A DNA stretch of 64,000 bases from an uncultured Clostridia bacterium (GCA_947626165.1 CANQRG010000007.1:87839-151838); one strand, 5' to 3'; shown: positions 8,871-19,108, counted from the stretch's first letter. The notes: generated by a model from the sequence alone, not told the origin. Program-made: numbers and translations.

Positions 8871-8899
8871 ATTATATTCCAAAAAGCTTTAAATGTCAA
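8871..8899 (-). promoter_or_regulatory. cysK promoter (perfect consensus)
   Basis: On the minus strand TTGACA (8899-8894), 17 bp, TATAAT (8876-8871), matching the sigma-A consensus at all 12 positions. The 78-bp leader shows no riboswitch that I recognise. The rest of the 350-bp gap up to glyQS holds only AT-rich DNA and the glyQS promoter. Confidence 0.9.
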
Positions 8900-9078
8900 G
8901 TGATTTTAATAACTTTTATTAATTTTATGTAAAGTCACTATGTTTGTATACTATTAAGCAGTATATTTTGTGAAAGTGTTATAATTTTAATAAAATATAA
9001 GATTAAATTGTCGTATTAAGCTAATAGCTTTTTATTTTGTTTCTTAAAGGAATAAAAATACAAAACGGCTTAAATTTC

Positions 9079-9107
9079 TTGACTTATCACGGATAATCAT
9101 ATAAAAT
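9079..9107 (+). promoter_or_regulatory. glyQS promoter
   Basis: TTGACT (9079-9084), 17 bp, TAAAAT (9102-9107), ending 37 bp before the ATG. No T-box leader fits in that space. Confidence 0.7.
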
Positions 9108-9144
9108 AAATAGTAACTATTATGAGAAAATAAGGAGAACACAT

Positions 9145-10524
9145 ATGAATAATACAGATAAGTCAATGGAGACAATAGTAAATCTTTGCAAACACAGAGG
9201 ATTTATCTTTCCGGGAAGTGAAATTTACGGAGGCTTAGCGAACACTTGGGATTATGGTCCTTTGGGAACAAGGCTGAAAAACAACGTCAAGGATACATGG
9301 AGAAAAAGATTTATTCAGGAGAGGGCAAACAGCTTTGAAGTCGACGCTGATATACTTATGAATCCGAGAGTTTGGGAGGCAAGCGGACACGTTACGAGCT
9401 TTTCTGACCCGCTGCTTGACTGCAAGGAATGTAAAATGCGTCACCGCGCAGACAATCTTATTGACGACTTCGACCCGAACGCTCACGCAGACGGTATGAC
9501 AAAAGAGGAGATGTTTGATTATATAAAAGAACATTCTATCCCTTGTCCGCATTGCGGAAAACATAACTTTACCGATATTCGTGAATTTAATCTGATGTTC
9601 CAGACATTCAGAGGAGTTACAAACGACAGCAAGAGTATAATATACCTGCGTCCGGAGAATGCGCAGGGAGAATATGTGAACTTTCTAAATGTTCAGCGTT
9701 CAATGAGGGCAAAGCTGCCGTTTTCTATCGGTCAGATAGGAAAAGCGTTCAGAAACGAGATAACTCCGGGTAACTTCACATTCAGAACTATTGAATTTGA
9801 GCAGATGGAGTTCCAGACCTTCTGCAAAGAGGGTGAAGATTCCGACTTGTATGATTATTTCAAGGAATACGGAATGAGCTACTTCAAGGATTTAGGAATT
9901 GATGGCGAGCATCTTCGTTTTCACGACCACGAAAAACTTGCGCACTATGCAAAAGCCGCTTGTGACATTGAGTTTTTGTTCCCGTTTGGCTGGGGAGAAA
10001 TCAACGGAACTCATAACCGTACAAACTTTGACCTCACTCGCCATCAGGAATACAGCGGACAGAAGCAAGAATATCTTGACCCTGAAACAAACGAGAAGTT
10101 TATACCATATATTATTGAGTCTACTTACGGTCTTGACCGTACTGTTCTTGCGCTTATCTGCGAGGCTTACGACGAGGAAGTTATAGACGCAGAAAAGAAC
10201 GACACCAGAGTGGTACTTCATCTCAGCCCTGTTGTTGCGCCTTATAAGGCGGCTGTATTGCCGTTATCTAAAAAGCTGTCTGATAATGCGGCAGAGCTTT
10301 GTAACAGGCTTTCTAAGGCGTTTATGGTTGACTTTGACGTTACAGGCTCAATAGGAAAACGTTACCGCAGACAGGACGAAATCGGAACGCCATTCTGTAT
10401 AACATATGATTTTGACACTCTTGAGGATAACTGTGTAACTGTTCGTGACAGGGATACTATGGAGCAGGTTAGAATTAATATTGACGAGCTGGAGAGTTAT
10501 ATAAGAGAAAAGATAGCGTTTTAA
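9145..10524 (+). CDS. glyQS: glycyl-tRNA synthetase, single-chain dimeric type
   Basis: A 459-residue class II synthetase of the homodimeric type, not the alpha2beta2 form. [13 protein letters not shown] near residue 30 is motif 1 context. [12 protein letters not shown] and the motif 2 stretch [13 protein letters not shown] are intact. Two Cys pairs near 90 and 133 (CKEC and CPHC) suggest a bound zinc. The C-terminal anticodon-binding domain begins near residue 350. AAGGAGAAC precedes the ATG. It charges tRNA-Gly, one copy of which lies at 58370. Confidence 0.96.
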   Translation: MNNTDKSMETIVNLCKHRGFIFPGSEIYGGLANTWDYGPLGTRLKNNVKDTWRKRFIQERANSFEVDADILMNPRVWEASGHVTSFSDPLLDCKECKMRHRADNLIDDFDPNAHADGMTKEEMFDYIKEHSIPCPHCGKHNFTDIREFNLMFQTFRGVTNDSKSIIYLRPENAQGEYVNFLNVQRSMRAKLPFSIGQIGKAFRNEITPGNFTFRTIEFEQMEFQTFCKEGEDSDLYDYFKEYGMSYFKDLGIDGEHLRFHDHEKLAHYAKAACDIEFLFPFGWGEINGTHNRTNFDLTRHQEYSGQKQEYLDPETNEKFIPYIIESTYGLDRTVLALICEAYDEEVIDAEKNDTRVVLHLSPVVAPYKAAVLPLSKKLSDNAAELCNRLSKAFMVDFDVTGSIGKRYRRQDEIGTPFCITYDFDTLEDNCVTVRDRDTMEQVRINIDELESYIREKIAF

Positions 10525-10541
10525 AGTAAAATAGTATATTC

Positions 10542-10569
10542 AAAGCAGGTATAAATTAAATGCCTGCTT
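10542..10569 (+). terminator. weak glyQS terminator
   Basis: AAAGCAGG / CCTGCTTT stem with a 12-base loop. The following T-run is interrupted, so termination may be partial. The remaining 220 bp before guaB hold a strong AAAGGAGG site and AT-rich DNA. I found no purine riboswitch core there. Confidence 0.55.
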
Positions 10570-10725
10570 TATTATTTATTAAGATTTATATGTAATGTAA
10601 CAGACGAATTAGGAAGTTTGTCATTTTATTTTGTTATTTGGCGAGCATTTGTAAAGTTTACAAAATGTTAATGAATAAAGGAGCTAAAATAGTTGAAAAA
10701 GATGTCAAAACACGTTACACTTTAA

Positions 10726-12267
<1,542 letters not shown>

Positions 12268-12293
12268 GTATAAGATTAGATTCATATACTTTA

Positions 12294-12330
12294 AAATCGG
12301 CATAGCGAAAATCAATCGCTATGCCGATTT
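12294..12330. terminator. bidirectional terminator guaB / bioY
   Basis: AAATCGGCATAGCG and CGCTATGCCGATTT form a perfect 14-bp stem with a 9-base loop. Short T-runs exist on both strands, and it lies between convergent guaB and bioY. Confidence 0.85.
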
Positions 12331-12347
12331 CTGTGTCTCGATATCAA

Positions 12348-12890
12348 CTAAACTTTAATATTTGCTTTTGACAGTGCTTTGCTTATCACAAAAGAAAATG
12401 CCGTTGCACAAACCATTTTCAGCAGATCTACTAATATAAACGGAGTCACGCACAGAAGCAGAGCGTTTTTCACTGTGCTTCCTGTCGATATAACAAACCA
12501 AGCAGTGCTGAAAGTATACATAACAACAAGTGATAAAATTATTCCAATACATAATGAAATTACTTTTTTTCTTTTAAATAAAACAGTGGCAAATGAAATT
12601 ATCAATACCATAAACGGATAAGCAAAGAGAAAACCGCCTGTTGGTCCGATCAGCTTTTGAAATCCGCCCTCGAAGTTTGAGAAAACGGGCACGCCAATTG
12701 AGCCAAGCATTATGTAAACAAGAACAGACAAAAAAGCTAAATGAGGCGGAAGCATTGCACCTACAAGAAAAATGCAAAACACTCCCAACGAGATTGGCAC
12801 AGGTCCGATGGGTATAGATATTGGGGCTAATACGCAGGTTATGGCAGTTAATACTGCGGCGATAGATAGTTCTTTTACAGTGATTTTCAT
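12348..12890 (-). CDS. bioY: biotin transporter S component BioY
   Basis: A 180-residue, six-helix membrane protein, the substrate-binding S component of the ECF biotin transporter. The typical start TVKELSIAAVLTAITCV, the loop ISIPIGPVPISLG and the GPTGGFLFAYP motif are present. The start was placed at ATG 12890, with AAAGGAAA 7 bp upstream; an ATG at 12908 in the same frame has no ribosome site. It follows birA by 27 bp, so the biotin sensor and importer are co-transcribed. The ECF energising module (EcfA/EcfT) is not in the window. Confidence 0.93.
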   Translation of the reverse strand: MKITVKELSIAAVLTAITCVLAPISIPIGPVPISLGVFCIFLVGAMLPPHLAFLSVLVYIMLGSIGVPVFSNFEGGFQKLIGPTGGFLFAYPFMVLIISFATVLFKRKKVISLCIGIILSLVVMYTFSTAWFVISTGSTVKNALLLCVTPFILVDLLKMVCATAFSFVISKALSKANIKV

Positions 12891-12917
12891 AGTTTTGTTT
12901 CCTTTCATAATTAAATA

Positions 12918-13922
12918 TTATTTGCAATCATTAACCTGATTCAGGTTATCAATGTTTATACTGACCTCTCCGCTTGAAAGGTGTTCGACAGTTTTATCAT
13001 CGTATTCAACAATAAGACGAACATTATCATCAATTCCAATGGCTTTTGCCGTTTTATTTCCGCTTGGCTTTATAACTGTTATATTTTTGCCTATAAGAAA
13101 GCAACGCTTTTTATACTCTTCAAGATAGTATTTTGAACTCAGGTTCTCCATCTGTTCTGCAAGCTGATTTAGTATTTCCGCAATAAGCCTGCACCTAACA
13201 TTGCCCTTGACGTTATCAAGAAAACCGCCGGCAGTGTTTTTTATATCATCAGGAAAGCCGTCATTCGGCTTTGAAATATTTACGCCTATTCCGACAACGG
13301 CATATTCCAGCCTGCCCGACTCGGTATCAAGCGAGGACTCTGTTAAAATTCCGCAAACCTTTCTGCCGCCAACGAAAATATCGTTTACCCATTTTATTTT
13401 TGCCTTTTTATCGCATAACTTTTCAATAGCTTTTGAAACTGCAACTGCCGCTGAGGTAGTTATCAGCAGAGAATCCTCTATTGTCATTTTTGGTCTGAGC
13501 AGAACAGACATATAAATTCCCGTATCGTTTGGAGAATAAAACGATCGTCCAAGACGTCCTTTTCCTGCGGTTTGCTGTTCAGAAATTAAAACGTATCCTT
13601 GTTTACCTCCGTTAAGGGCAATTTCTTTTAGTACGGTATTAGTTGATGTAACAGTTTTGCGAATGTCAAGCGTTACTATGTTTTTGGTCTTATCGTTGAG
13701 AAATGGCATTATACCTGCTTTTGAAAGGATATTGCTGTTTTCAGACAGCATATACCCTTTGTTAGTTACAGCATTTATTTCATAGCCGTCGTTTCTCAAA
13801 GACTTGATCGCTTTCCAGACTGCCCCCCTTGAAACATATAATTTTTCAGCCAAAGCTGTGCCTGAAATGCTCTTGCCTCTATTTAGTTCAAGCTCATTTA
13901 AAACCTGTTCTTTAAGCGTCAT
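12918..13922 (-). CDS. birA: bifunctional biotin ligase / biotin repressor BirA
   Basis: A 334-residue protein. The N-terminal winged helix (about 1-60, GTALAEKLYVSRGAVWKAI) makes it a DNA-binding, class II biotin ligase. The catalytic core has SEQQTAGKGRLGR for biotinyl-AMP and KWVNDIFV with GGRKVCGILTE. A short C-terminal SH3-like domain follows. It biotinylates carboxylases and can repress bioY when biotin is plentiful. The TTGACA-type promoter upstream is probably its own target, though I could not identify a clear two-fold BirA operator. Confidence 0.94.
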   Translation of the reverse strand: MTLKEQVLNELELNRGKSISGTALAEKLYVSRGAVWKAIKSLRNDGYEINAVTNKGYMLSENSNILSKAGIMPFLNDKTKNIVTLDIRKTVTSTNTVLKEIALNGGKQGYVLISEQQTAGKGRLGRSFYSPNDTGIYMSVLLRPKMTIEDSLLITTSAAVAVSKAIEKLCDKKAKIKWVNDIFVGGRKVCGILTESSLDTESGRLEYAVVGIGVNISKPNDGFPDDIKNTAGGFLDNVKGNVRCRLIAEILNQLAEQMENLSSKYYLEEYKKRCFLIGKNITVIKPSGNKTAKAIGIDDNVRLIVEYDDKTVEHLSSGEVSINIDNLNQVNDCK

Positions 13923-13961
13923 TTCAATACTCCAATTTCATTTGAATTTTCTGTTGTAATT

Positions 13962-13990
13962 ATGGTATCAGATAGCATTTTGATTGTCAA
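13962..13990 (-). promoter_or_regulatory. birA-bioY promoter
   Basis: On the minus strand TTGACA (13990-13985), 17 bp, TACCAT (13967-13962). The -10 is weak, as expected for a regulated promoter. Confidence 0.6.
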
Positions 13991-14078
13991 CCATTTTTGG
14001 CGAATAAGTCGACAATAGGATTATTATATTCACACAAAATCCCTCACAATCATACGATGATTTGAGAGGGTGAATATA

Positions 14079-14711
14079 ATGCTCGTAATAACCTTATTGG
14101 TGCTGGCGGTATGTATTGACAGCTTTGCAACGTCGATAACCTACGGCATAGGAAAAATAAAAATACCGTTTCACTGCACGCTTTTGATAAACATTATCGG
14201 AGCGGCAATGCTAGCGGCGTCACTGATGCTGGCTGATTTTATTTCCGACAGAATTTCGATAAATTCGATTAAAATATTAAGCGGCGGACTTTTATTTATA
14301 ATGGGTGCTGTCAATTTATTTTTTCCGTTTATAAAGAGCATTTTCACACACTGCAAGGGCAAAGAGCTGACGAATTTCGCTCTTGTTAAAAAATCAATAC
14401 TGCTTGTGATATTTTTAGATGAAACAAAGGCTGATTTAGATAGGTCAAAGAGCTTGTCTGTGAAAGAGGCTTGCTTTTTGGGTGTGGCGTTGTCGGTAGA
14501 TTCATTGGCGAGCGGATTTTCAGGGGGCTTGGGAATATGTCAAGGCTACTTCATATACGGGGTTTTGTTATGCTTCTTTTTAGGGCTTATAGGAATAAAT
14601 CTAGGTGCGAGAATAGGTAGGCTTATATCGCTGAGGGTTTCAAACAGGCTTGATTTATCTTTTTTGAGCGGAATTCTATTAATAATACTTGGTTTTACAA
14701 AGCTCAAGTAG
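14079..14711 (+). CDS. ytaF: YtaF-type sporulation membrane protein (MntP-like)
   Basis: A 210-residue, six-helix membrane protein of the DUF204/MntP superfamily. Two repeats each carry an Asp-containing helix start (CIDSFATSITYG and SVDSLASGFSGG). The central soluble loop LDETKADLDRSKSLSVKEA is typical of YtaF of spore formers. Its biochemical role is unknown; relatives move divalent cations. ATG 14079 is preferred over GTG 14070 because GAGAGGG lies 8 bp upstream of it. An imperfect palindrome (CCCTCACAATCAT / ATGATTTGAGAGGG, 14041-14070) covers the ribosome site and could control translation. Confidence 0.8.
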   Translation: MLVITLLVLAVCIDSFATSITYGIGKIKIPFHCTLLINIIGAAMLAASLMLADFISDRISINSIKILSGGLLFIMGAVNLFFPFIKSIFTHCKGKELTNFALVKKSILLVIFLDETKADLDRSKSLSVKEACFLGVALSVDSLASGFSGGLGICQGYFIYGVLLCFFLGLIGINLGARIGRLISLRVSNRLDLSFLSGILLIILGFTKLK

Positions 14712-14751
14712 AAAATTATCTTTTTTTGTGCGTAATAATAGAAATTAGTGC

Positions 14752-14780
14752 TTGATTATTTTATTCAAATATGTTATCAT
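14752..14780 (+). promoter_or_regulatory. promoter of the 14841 gene
   Basis: TTGATT (14752-14757), 17 bp, TATCAT (14775-14780). Confidence 0.6.
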
Positions 14781-14840
14781 TATCAAGGTTGGTTTTAAGC
14801 TACCAATCAAAAGCACATTGGCATTATAGGGAGTGGTTTT

Positions 14841-15347
14841 TTGGCTGAGACGATAACAAACTGGTTTACATCTACATTTCCATTCCTGCCAAAAGAAATG
14901 ATCTTATTCTTCGTTTCTATGATACCTATAGTTGAGCTTCGAGGCGGATTGATCGTCGCACCGCTTTTACACATTTCTATGGGAAAGGCGATATTATTCT
15001 GCATAGCAGGAAACATTTTGCCTATTCCGTTTATCCTGCTTTTTATTAAAAAGATACTCGAGCTTATGAAAAGGTGGAAATACACAAGGCGATGCGCTTT
15101 ATGGCTGGAGGAAAAGCAAAACTCTCCGAAAGCCGACAAAATCAAAGAGGTCGAGTTTTTAGGTCTTTTGCTGTTTGTCGGAATACCTCTTCCGGGAACG
15201 GGAGCATGGACAGGCGCTTTGATTGCCGCATTGTTGGGAGTTAAGCTGAAAAAGGCTGTTCCTGCGATACTGCTGGGACTGTTTCTTGCAACGGCGATAA
15301 TGTGCTTTATAACTTATGGAATACCTTGGGTAGTAAGGTTGTTTTGA
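14841..15347 (+). CDS. small multidrug-export family membrane protein
   Basis: A 168-residue integral membrane protein of the family named putative small multi-drug export protein. Hallmarks are PIVELRGGLIVAP near residue 25, GNILPIPFILLF near 55 and GIPLPGTGAWTGALIA near 113, with about four helices and a charged cytoplasmic loop (KKILELMKRWKYTRR). The actual substrate is not established. The start is TTG 14841, with AGGGAG 7 bp upstream; no ATG or GTG is suitably placed. A weak hairpin (ACGG-gaaa-CCGT) at 15363-15374 may end the unit. Confidence 0.78.
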   Translation: MAETITNWFTSTFPFLPKEMILFFVSMIPIVELRGGLIVAPLLHISMGKAILFCIAGNILPIPFILLFIKKILELMKRWKYTRRCALWLEEKQNSPKADKIKEVEFLGLLLFVGIPLPGTGAWTGALIAALLGVKLKKAVPAILLGLFLATAIMCFITYGIPWVVRLF

Positions 15348-15451
15348 TTAATTAGGTTAAGACGGGAAACCGTTTTAATATATGTGGACAAGTGTGAATA
15401 GCACCCACCTCGGGCTTGGATTTGACCCGTGTAAAAATATCAGATCTATAT

Positions 15452-15538
15452 GCGGATATGGCGGAATTGGCAGACGCGCTAGATTCAGGTTCTAGTCGGG
15501 GCAACTCGGTGCAGGTTCAAGTCCTGTTATCCGCACCA
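15452..15538 (+). tRNA. tRNA-Leu (CAG)
   Basis: An 87-base tRNA with encoded CCA. The acceptor GCGGATA pairs with TATCCGC, the anticodon stem is CTAGA / TCTAG with loop TTCAGGT (anticodon CAG), and there is a long class II variable arm (CGGGGCAACTCG) and a normal T arm. A non-coding repeat begins at the very next base. The 100 bp upstream (15348-15451) contain no gene, only a CGGG/CCCG hairpin near 15411-15428. Confidence 0.96.
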
Positions 15539-15703
15539 GCAGGGGTGACCCCTGCACTCGCTGCCGCCTTTGGTTAATTCGCTAAAGGTGGTAATTTTTA
15601 TACAACGGCGGGCTAGCACTGAGCTAAAAGGATAATTTTTGACCTCTAAAGATTACGTTGCATCCAGTCTGAGTACTTATTAAGTGCGTTGATTTTTTAT
15701 ATT
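15539..15703 (+). repeat. dispersed non-coding repeat, copy A
   Basis: Starts at the base after the CCA of tRNA-Leu with the palindrome GCAGGGGTGACCCCTGC (15539-15555). A 12-bp hairpin follows: TGCCGCCTTTGG (15562-15573) against CTAAAGGTGGTA (15582-15593), then TTTTTATACAACGGCGGG. A distal part near 15658-15702 ends in AAGTGCG and a T-run. Related copies lie at 24481-24600 (inverted) and in the tandem array from 60161. A further short fragment (GGCGAGCCGCCGGAGGC) lies at 15751. No coding capacity. Confidence 0.8.
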
Positions 15704-15828
15704 AATGCTCGCGTTAATGGTTAAATTGTTTTTTTATATTCCTTTTTTATGGCGAGCCGCCGGAGGCAGTCCGCGCACTAAGTTTGTATGTAGATTTTTT
15801 TGTTTAGCGTGATTGGAGGAATGAGCAT

Positions 15829-16173
15829 ATGGAACACATAATGAAACTAAATCCATCACCGTTTCAAAGAATTCAGAGCGGAAAGAAAACCATTGAATTG
15901 CGTTTGAATGACGAAAAAAGAAAGAAAATTCAAATCGGTGACCGCATTCGATTTTTCAATACAGATAATCCGAGTGAAACGCTGGTGGCAGAAGTTATCA
16001 ATCTTTTTGTTTTTGATTCTTTCGAAGCACTTTACCGTAAGCTTCCGTTATTGGAGTGCGGATACACCGAACAGAATATAAAAACAGCTTCTCCGAAAGA
16101 TATGGAGGAGTATTATACAAAGGAATTGCAAGAACAATATGGGGTCGTTGGTATTCAAATAAAGTTGATATAA
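15829..16173 (+). CDS. ASCH-domain protein
   Basis: A 114-residue protein with an ASCH-type beta-barrel: MKLNPSPFQRIQSGKKTIELRLND near the N-terminus and IQIGDRIRFFN in the middle match the family pattern (Lys-Thr-Ile-Glu-x-Arg, then G-D-x-I-x-F). ASCH domains bind RNA or modified nucleosides, and some act as small hydrolases. The substrate here is unknown. TTGGAGGA lies about 9 bp before the ATG; a second ATG four codons in is possible. It stands alone between the tRNA-linked repeat and a strong terminator. Confidence 0.78.
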   Translation: MEHIMKLNPSPFQRIQSGKKTIELRLNDEKRKKIQIGDRIRFFNTDNPSETLVAEVINLFVFDSFEALYRKLPLLECGYTEQNIKTASPKDMEEYYTKELQEQYGVVGIQIKLI

Positions 16174-16207
16174 AAAATCACGCACTGAGTTAGTGCGTGA
16201 TTTTTAT
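16172..16207. terminator. bidirectional terminator
   Basis: AAAAATCACGCACT / AGTGCGTGATTTTT perfect stem with a 4-base loop and T-runs on both strands, between the convergent genes ending at 16173 and 16263. Confidence 0.92.
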
Positions 16208-16262
16208 AATATATGAAATGTATTAGTTTGTGGTTCTGATTTATAATTTAAAATATGTGTTT

Positions 16263-17504
16263 TTAAAAATATAAATGTCCCATTAGCAATTGTCTGAAAT
16301 ATACTAGTCCGCAGCCTAGATGCCAAAAATAGAATATCCATTCGATTCCTAAGAGATACCATTTTTTATCTTTCTGCAAAGTGCTTTTAATCATCACAAT
16401 GGCTGACATTACAAAAGCAAAGAACATACCATGCATATATATCCAAGAAAAATTCATATGCATGCTTCTTCTTCCGGTTTCATAAAGCACCATTACCATA
16501 ATCAGGCTAATTACTGCTAACTGTAGCGAGAACCTATATGCTTTATTTTCCTTTACCTCTCTGTGATGGATTAAAAATACCACAATAGGAAAAGCCCAGG
16601 CCAGACCAATCGCCAGAGGAATATTACCACAATATATTTTCCATGCTGTCAGCCAGCCGAATGCTATGCTGGAGCTTCTATTTGCTGTATTGTTGAACAT
16701 ACCAAAAAATTGGTACAGCAAGTCGCAAAAGGTGGGAATAAAGCAGATTCCGAGAAAAATAGTTGATTTAAAATTTGCAAAACGGCTTCTAATAAGACGG
16801 AAAAGCATTATAAGACCTGCTGTGCTTACTAAAAGTAAGGTAAAAGTGGGCTTTGTCATTGTAGCAATCAAAAGCAGTATACTGAAAGCAATTCCCTTTT
16901 TCCAGGAAAAATCCTTTTCATAGCTTTTAAGTAAATCAACGAACACAAAGAAACAAATTATCGCAAATGGGCGCACTGCTAAATAAGTTGCATTATGATA
17001 TGGATTAGGAGTAAATACCCCAAGGTATCTTTCACTAATTCCGGGAAGATTATAATCTAGCACAGAAAACAGCATCGATACTAAGAATAGGGTAATTGCC
17101 AAAAAACTTAAAATCACTTTCCAAAAAAGCACAGGACATTTCAAGCGTATAGATTCTTCTGCGTTATTAAACTGTTTGTTGATATAATATTTTATAATTA
17201 CCACACTTGCACTGTTTAGCAATGTAATTACTGTTACTATTGCCCATTCTGGCGGTAAAAAAAGATTAAAAAAAGCACTTAATCGAAAAAATATGGGATA
17301 AGTAAAACTTACATTGTTCTCTATGCCCTGCATTTCTAGCAGATAGCTTCGAGTATCAGAATGATACCATTGAATATTGCCAATTGACTGGTGATAGAAT
17401 AAATAACTTGTAAAAGCCGTATAGACTAAGAGCAATAAACCAAAAATTATCCAGTCTAATATTGCTATTTGCTTTTTAGTCATCCGTGTTTTTGTTGTTT
17501 GCAT
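16263..17504 (-). CDS. orphan polytopic membrane protein, GT-C-like
   Basis: A 413-residue protein with about ten hydrophobic segments starting near residue 12. I do not recognise a named family. An acidic/polar first outer loop (QWYHSDTRSYLLEM, residues 45-58) and later aromatic-rich loops resemble the layout of GT-C glycosyltransferases and polymer-synthesis membrane proteins, but no signature is conclusive. It stands alone between terminators, has no enzyme partner nearby and is richer in AT and rare codons than the flanking housekeeping genes, which suggests later acquisition (inference). Start ATG 17504 has only a weak AGGAGCAA ribosome site. Confidence 0.6.
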   Translation of the reverse strand: MQTTKTRMTKKQIAILDWIIFGLLLLVYTAFTSYLFYHQSIGNIQWYHSDTRSYLLEMQGIENNVSFTYPIFFRLSAFFNLFLPPEWAIVTVITLLNSASVVIIKYYINKQFNNAEESIRLKCPVLFWKVILSFLAITLFLVSMLFSVLDYNLPGISERYLGVFTPNPYHNATYLAVRPFAIICFFVFVDLLKSYEKDFSWKKGIAFSILLLIATMTKPTFTLLLVSTAGLIMLFRLIRSRFANFKSTIFLGICFIPTFCDLLYQFFGMFNNTANRSSSIAFGWLTAWKIYCGNIPLAIGLAWAFPIVVFLIHHREVKENKAYRFSLQLAVISLIMVMVLYETGRRSMHMNFSWIYMHGMFFAFVMSAIVMIKSTLQKDKKWYLLGIEWIFYFWHLGCGLVYFRQLLMGHLYF

Positions 17505-17569
17505 CTGTTTTGCTCCTTTTTCACTGTTTTACTTAAATATTTGTGCAATTTTGTTTTTATTTGTTATTG

Positions 17570-17598
17570 CACATAGTAAAAATAATATATTTTGTCAA
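17570..17598 (-). promoter_or_regulatory. candidate promoter of the 16263-17504 gene
   Basis: On the minus strand TTGACA (17598-17593), 17 bp, TATGTG (17575-17570). Perfect -35 but poor -10. The surrounding 280 bp (17505-17787) hold only this and the fucO terminator. Confidence 0.4.
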
Positions 17599-17734
17599 TT
17601 TCTATTGTAACATATATATTTTATGTTGTCTATACATATCAATTAATTTTATTTTTATTTTAGTATTTGTCTTAAAAATGAGTTTATTAAATGTTTTTGG
17701 ATAAAAAATATTGCCATATTTTACTTAAAACTAT

Positions 17735-17766
17735 AAAAAGACCGTCTCATAAGAAACGGTCTTTTC
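17735..17766 (-). terminator. fucO terminator
   Basis: AAAAGACCGT / ACGGTCTTTT stem with a 10-base loop and a T-run on the minus strand, 22 bp after the fucO stop. Confidence 0.85.
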
Positions 17767-17787
17767 TTTTTTATATAAAAGAATATA

Positions 17788-18939
17788 TTAAAATGCTGTT
17801 TTATAAAGCTCAAGAATCGACTCAACTGTGCATGGTCTTGGATTTCCGCCTGTGCAAACGTCTGCAAATGCAGACTCTGCAAGCGCTTGTAAATCCTCTT
17901 CCTTAACGCCGATTTCGTGAAGCTTTTCTGGAATGCCAACGTCTTTTGAAAGCTGCTTAACAGCGTCAACTGCGGCTTTTCTGTATTCTTCCTGTGACAT
18001 CGACTCAGTTCCCTCAACGCCCATTGCTTTTGCAATATCTCTGAACTTCTCGCCGGTGTATTCAGCATTGTATTCCATTACATATGGGAGCAATACAGCG
18101 TTTGCAATACCGTGAGGTGTGTCGTAGAAAGCGCCCAGAGGGTGTGCCATTCCGTGAACTACGCCAAGTCCTACGTTTGAGAAGCCCATTCCTGCAACAT
18201 ATTGACCGAGAGCCATATCCTCTCTGCCCTTTGGATCGTTGTCGCAAGCGGCTCTAAGTGAACGCGAAATAATTTCGATTGCTTTTAGGTGCATCATATC
18301 GGTAAGCTCCCATGCGGCAAGAGTTGTGTACCCCTCAATTGCGTGGGTAAGAGCGTCCATACCCGTTGAAGCTGTAAGCCCCTTAGGCATTGAGGACATC
18401 ATATCGCTGTCAACTATCGCTACAACAGGAATGTCGTGCGGGTCGACGCAAACAAACTTTCTCTTCTTTTCGGTGTCTGTGATAACGTAGTTTATCGTTA
18501 CCTCTGCGGCTGTTCCCGCAGTTGTTGGAACTGCAATAATAGGTACGCAAGGTTTTTTAGTTTCAGCAACGCCCTCAAGAGAAACAACGTCAGAGAACTC
18601 TGGGTTGTTTATGATAATTCCAATTCCCTTTGCTGTGTCAATAGGCGAGCCTCCGCCAATTGCGATCAAATAATCTGCACCTGCGTTTTTGAAGGTTTCA
18701 ACTCCGCTTTTTACAATGTCTACCGTTGGGTTTGCTTTTACCTCGTCAAAGATTTCATAAGCCAGAGAAGCTTTATCAAGTAAATCTGTTACTTTTTTTG
18801 CAACATTGAACTTGATAAGGTCCTTGTCTGTTACGATTAGAGCCTTTTTAAAGCCCCTTGCTTTTGCCTCAGTAACTATCTCGGAAATAGCTCCTGCACC
18901 GAAATACGAGGTTTCATTTAAAATCATTCTGTTTGCCAT
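17788..18939 (-). CDS. fucO: lactaldehyde reductase (1,2-propanediol oxidoreductase)
   Basis: A 383-residue group III iron-dependent alcohol dehydrogenase. The whole sequence closely follows E. coli FucO from MANRMILNET to TGGNPR. The NAD motif GGGSPIDTAKG is at 96-106. The metal ligands D195, H199, H262 and H276 are in the expected places (TGMDALTHAIEGY and VHGMAHPLGAFYDTPHG). It reduces L-lactaldehyde from fucose or rhamnose breakdown to 1,2-propanediol, regenerating NAD in anaerobes. No fucose genes lie beside it; it has its own promoter and terminator. Confidence 0.93.
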   Translation of the reverse strand: MANRMILNETSYFGAGAISEIVTEAKARGFKKALIVTDKDLIKFNVAKKVTDLLDKASLAYEIFDEVKANPTVDIVKSGVETFKNAGADYLIAIGGGSPIDTAKGIGIIINNPEFSDVVSLEGVAETKKPCVPIIAVPTTAGTAAEVTINYVITDTEKKRKFVCVDPHDIPVVAIVDSDMMSSMPKGLTASTGMDALTHAIEGYTTLAAWELTDMMHLKAIEIISRSLRAACDNDPKGREDMALGQYVAGMGFSNVGLGVVHGMAHPLGAFYDTPHGIANAVLLPYVMEYNAEYTGEKFRDIAKAMGVEGTESMSQEEYRKAAVDAVKQLSKDVGIPEKLHEIGVKEEDLQALAESAFADVCTGGNPRPCTVESILELYKTAF

Positions 18940-18984
18940 AGTTTAAAACTCCTTTATTTTTTGTTATAGCTTAACTACATTTTT

Positions 18985-19013
18985 ATTATAGCCGATATTT
19001 GTGACGCTTTCAA
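18985..19013 (-). promoter_or_regulatory. fucO promoter
   Basis: On the minus strand TTGAAA (19013-19008), 17 bp, TATAAT (18990-18985). Confidence 0.75.
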
Positions 19014-19077
19014 GAAAATTAAAGGATAATTTTGCACAAAAAATATACTGAATTTTTGTAAGGCTTAATGGAAATAA

Positions 19078-19104
19078 AAAAGCAGACACATCTGTGCCTG
19101 CTTT
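19078..19104 (-). terminator. terminator of the LRR gene 19109
   Basis: AAAGCAG-CACA / TGTG-CTGCTTT stem with one mismatch, followed by a T-run on the minus strand. Confidence 0.85.
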
Positions 19105-19108
19105 AATG

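Noticed and set aside
15361..15450. 6S RNA gene
   Set aside because: Only about 100 bases are free between genes, too short for 6S RNA, and the central bulge cannot be drawn.
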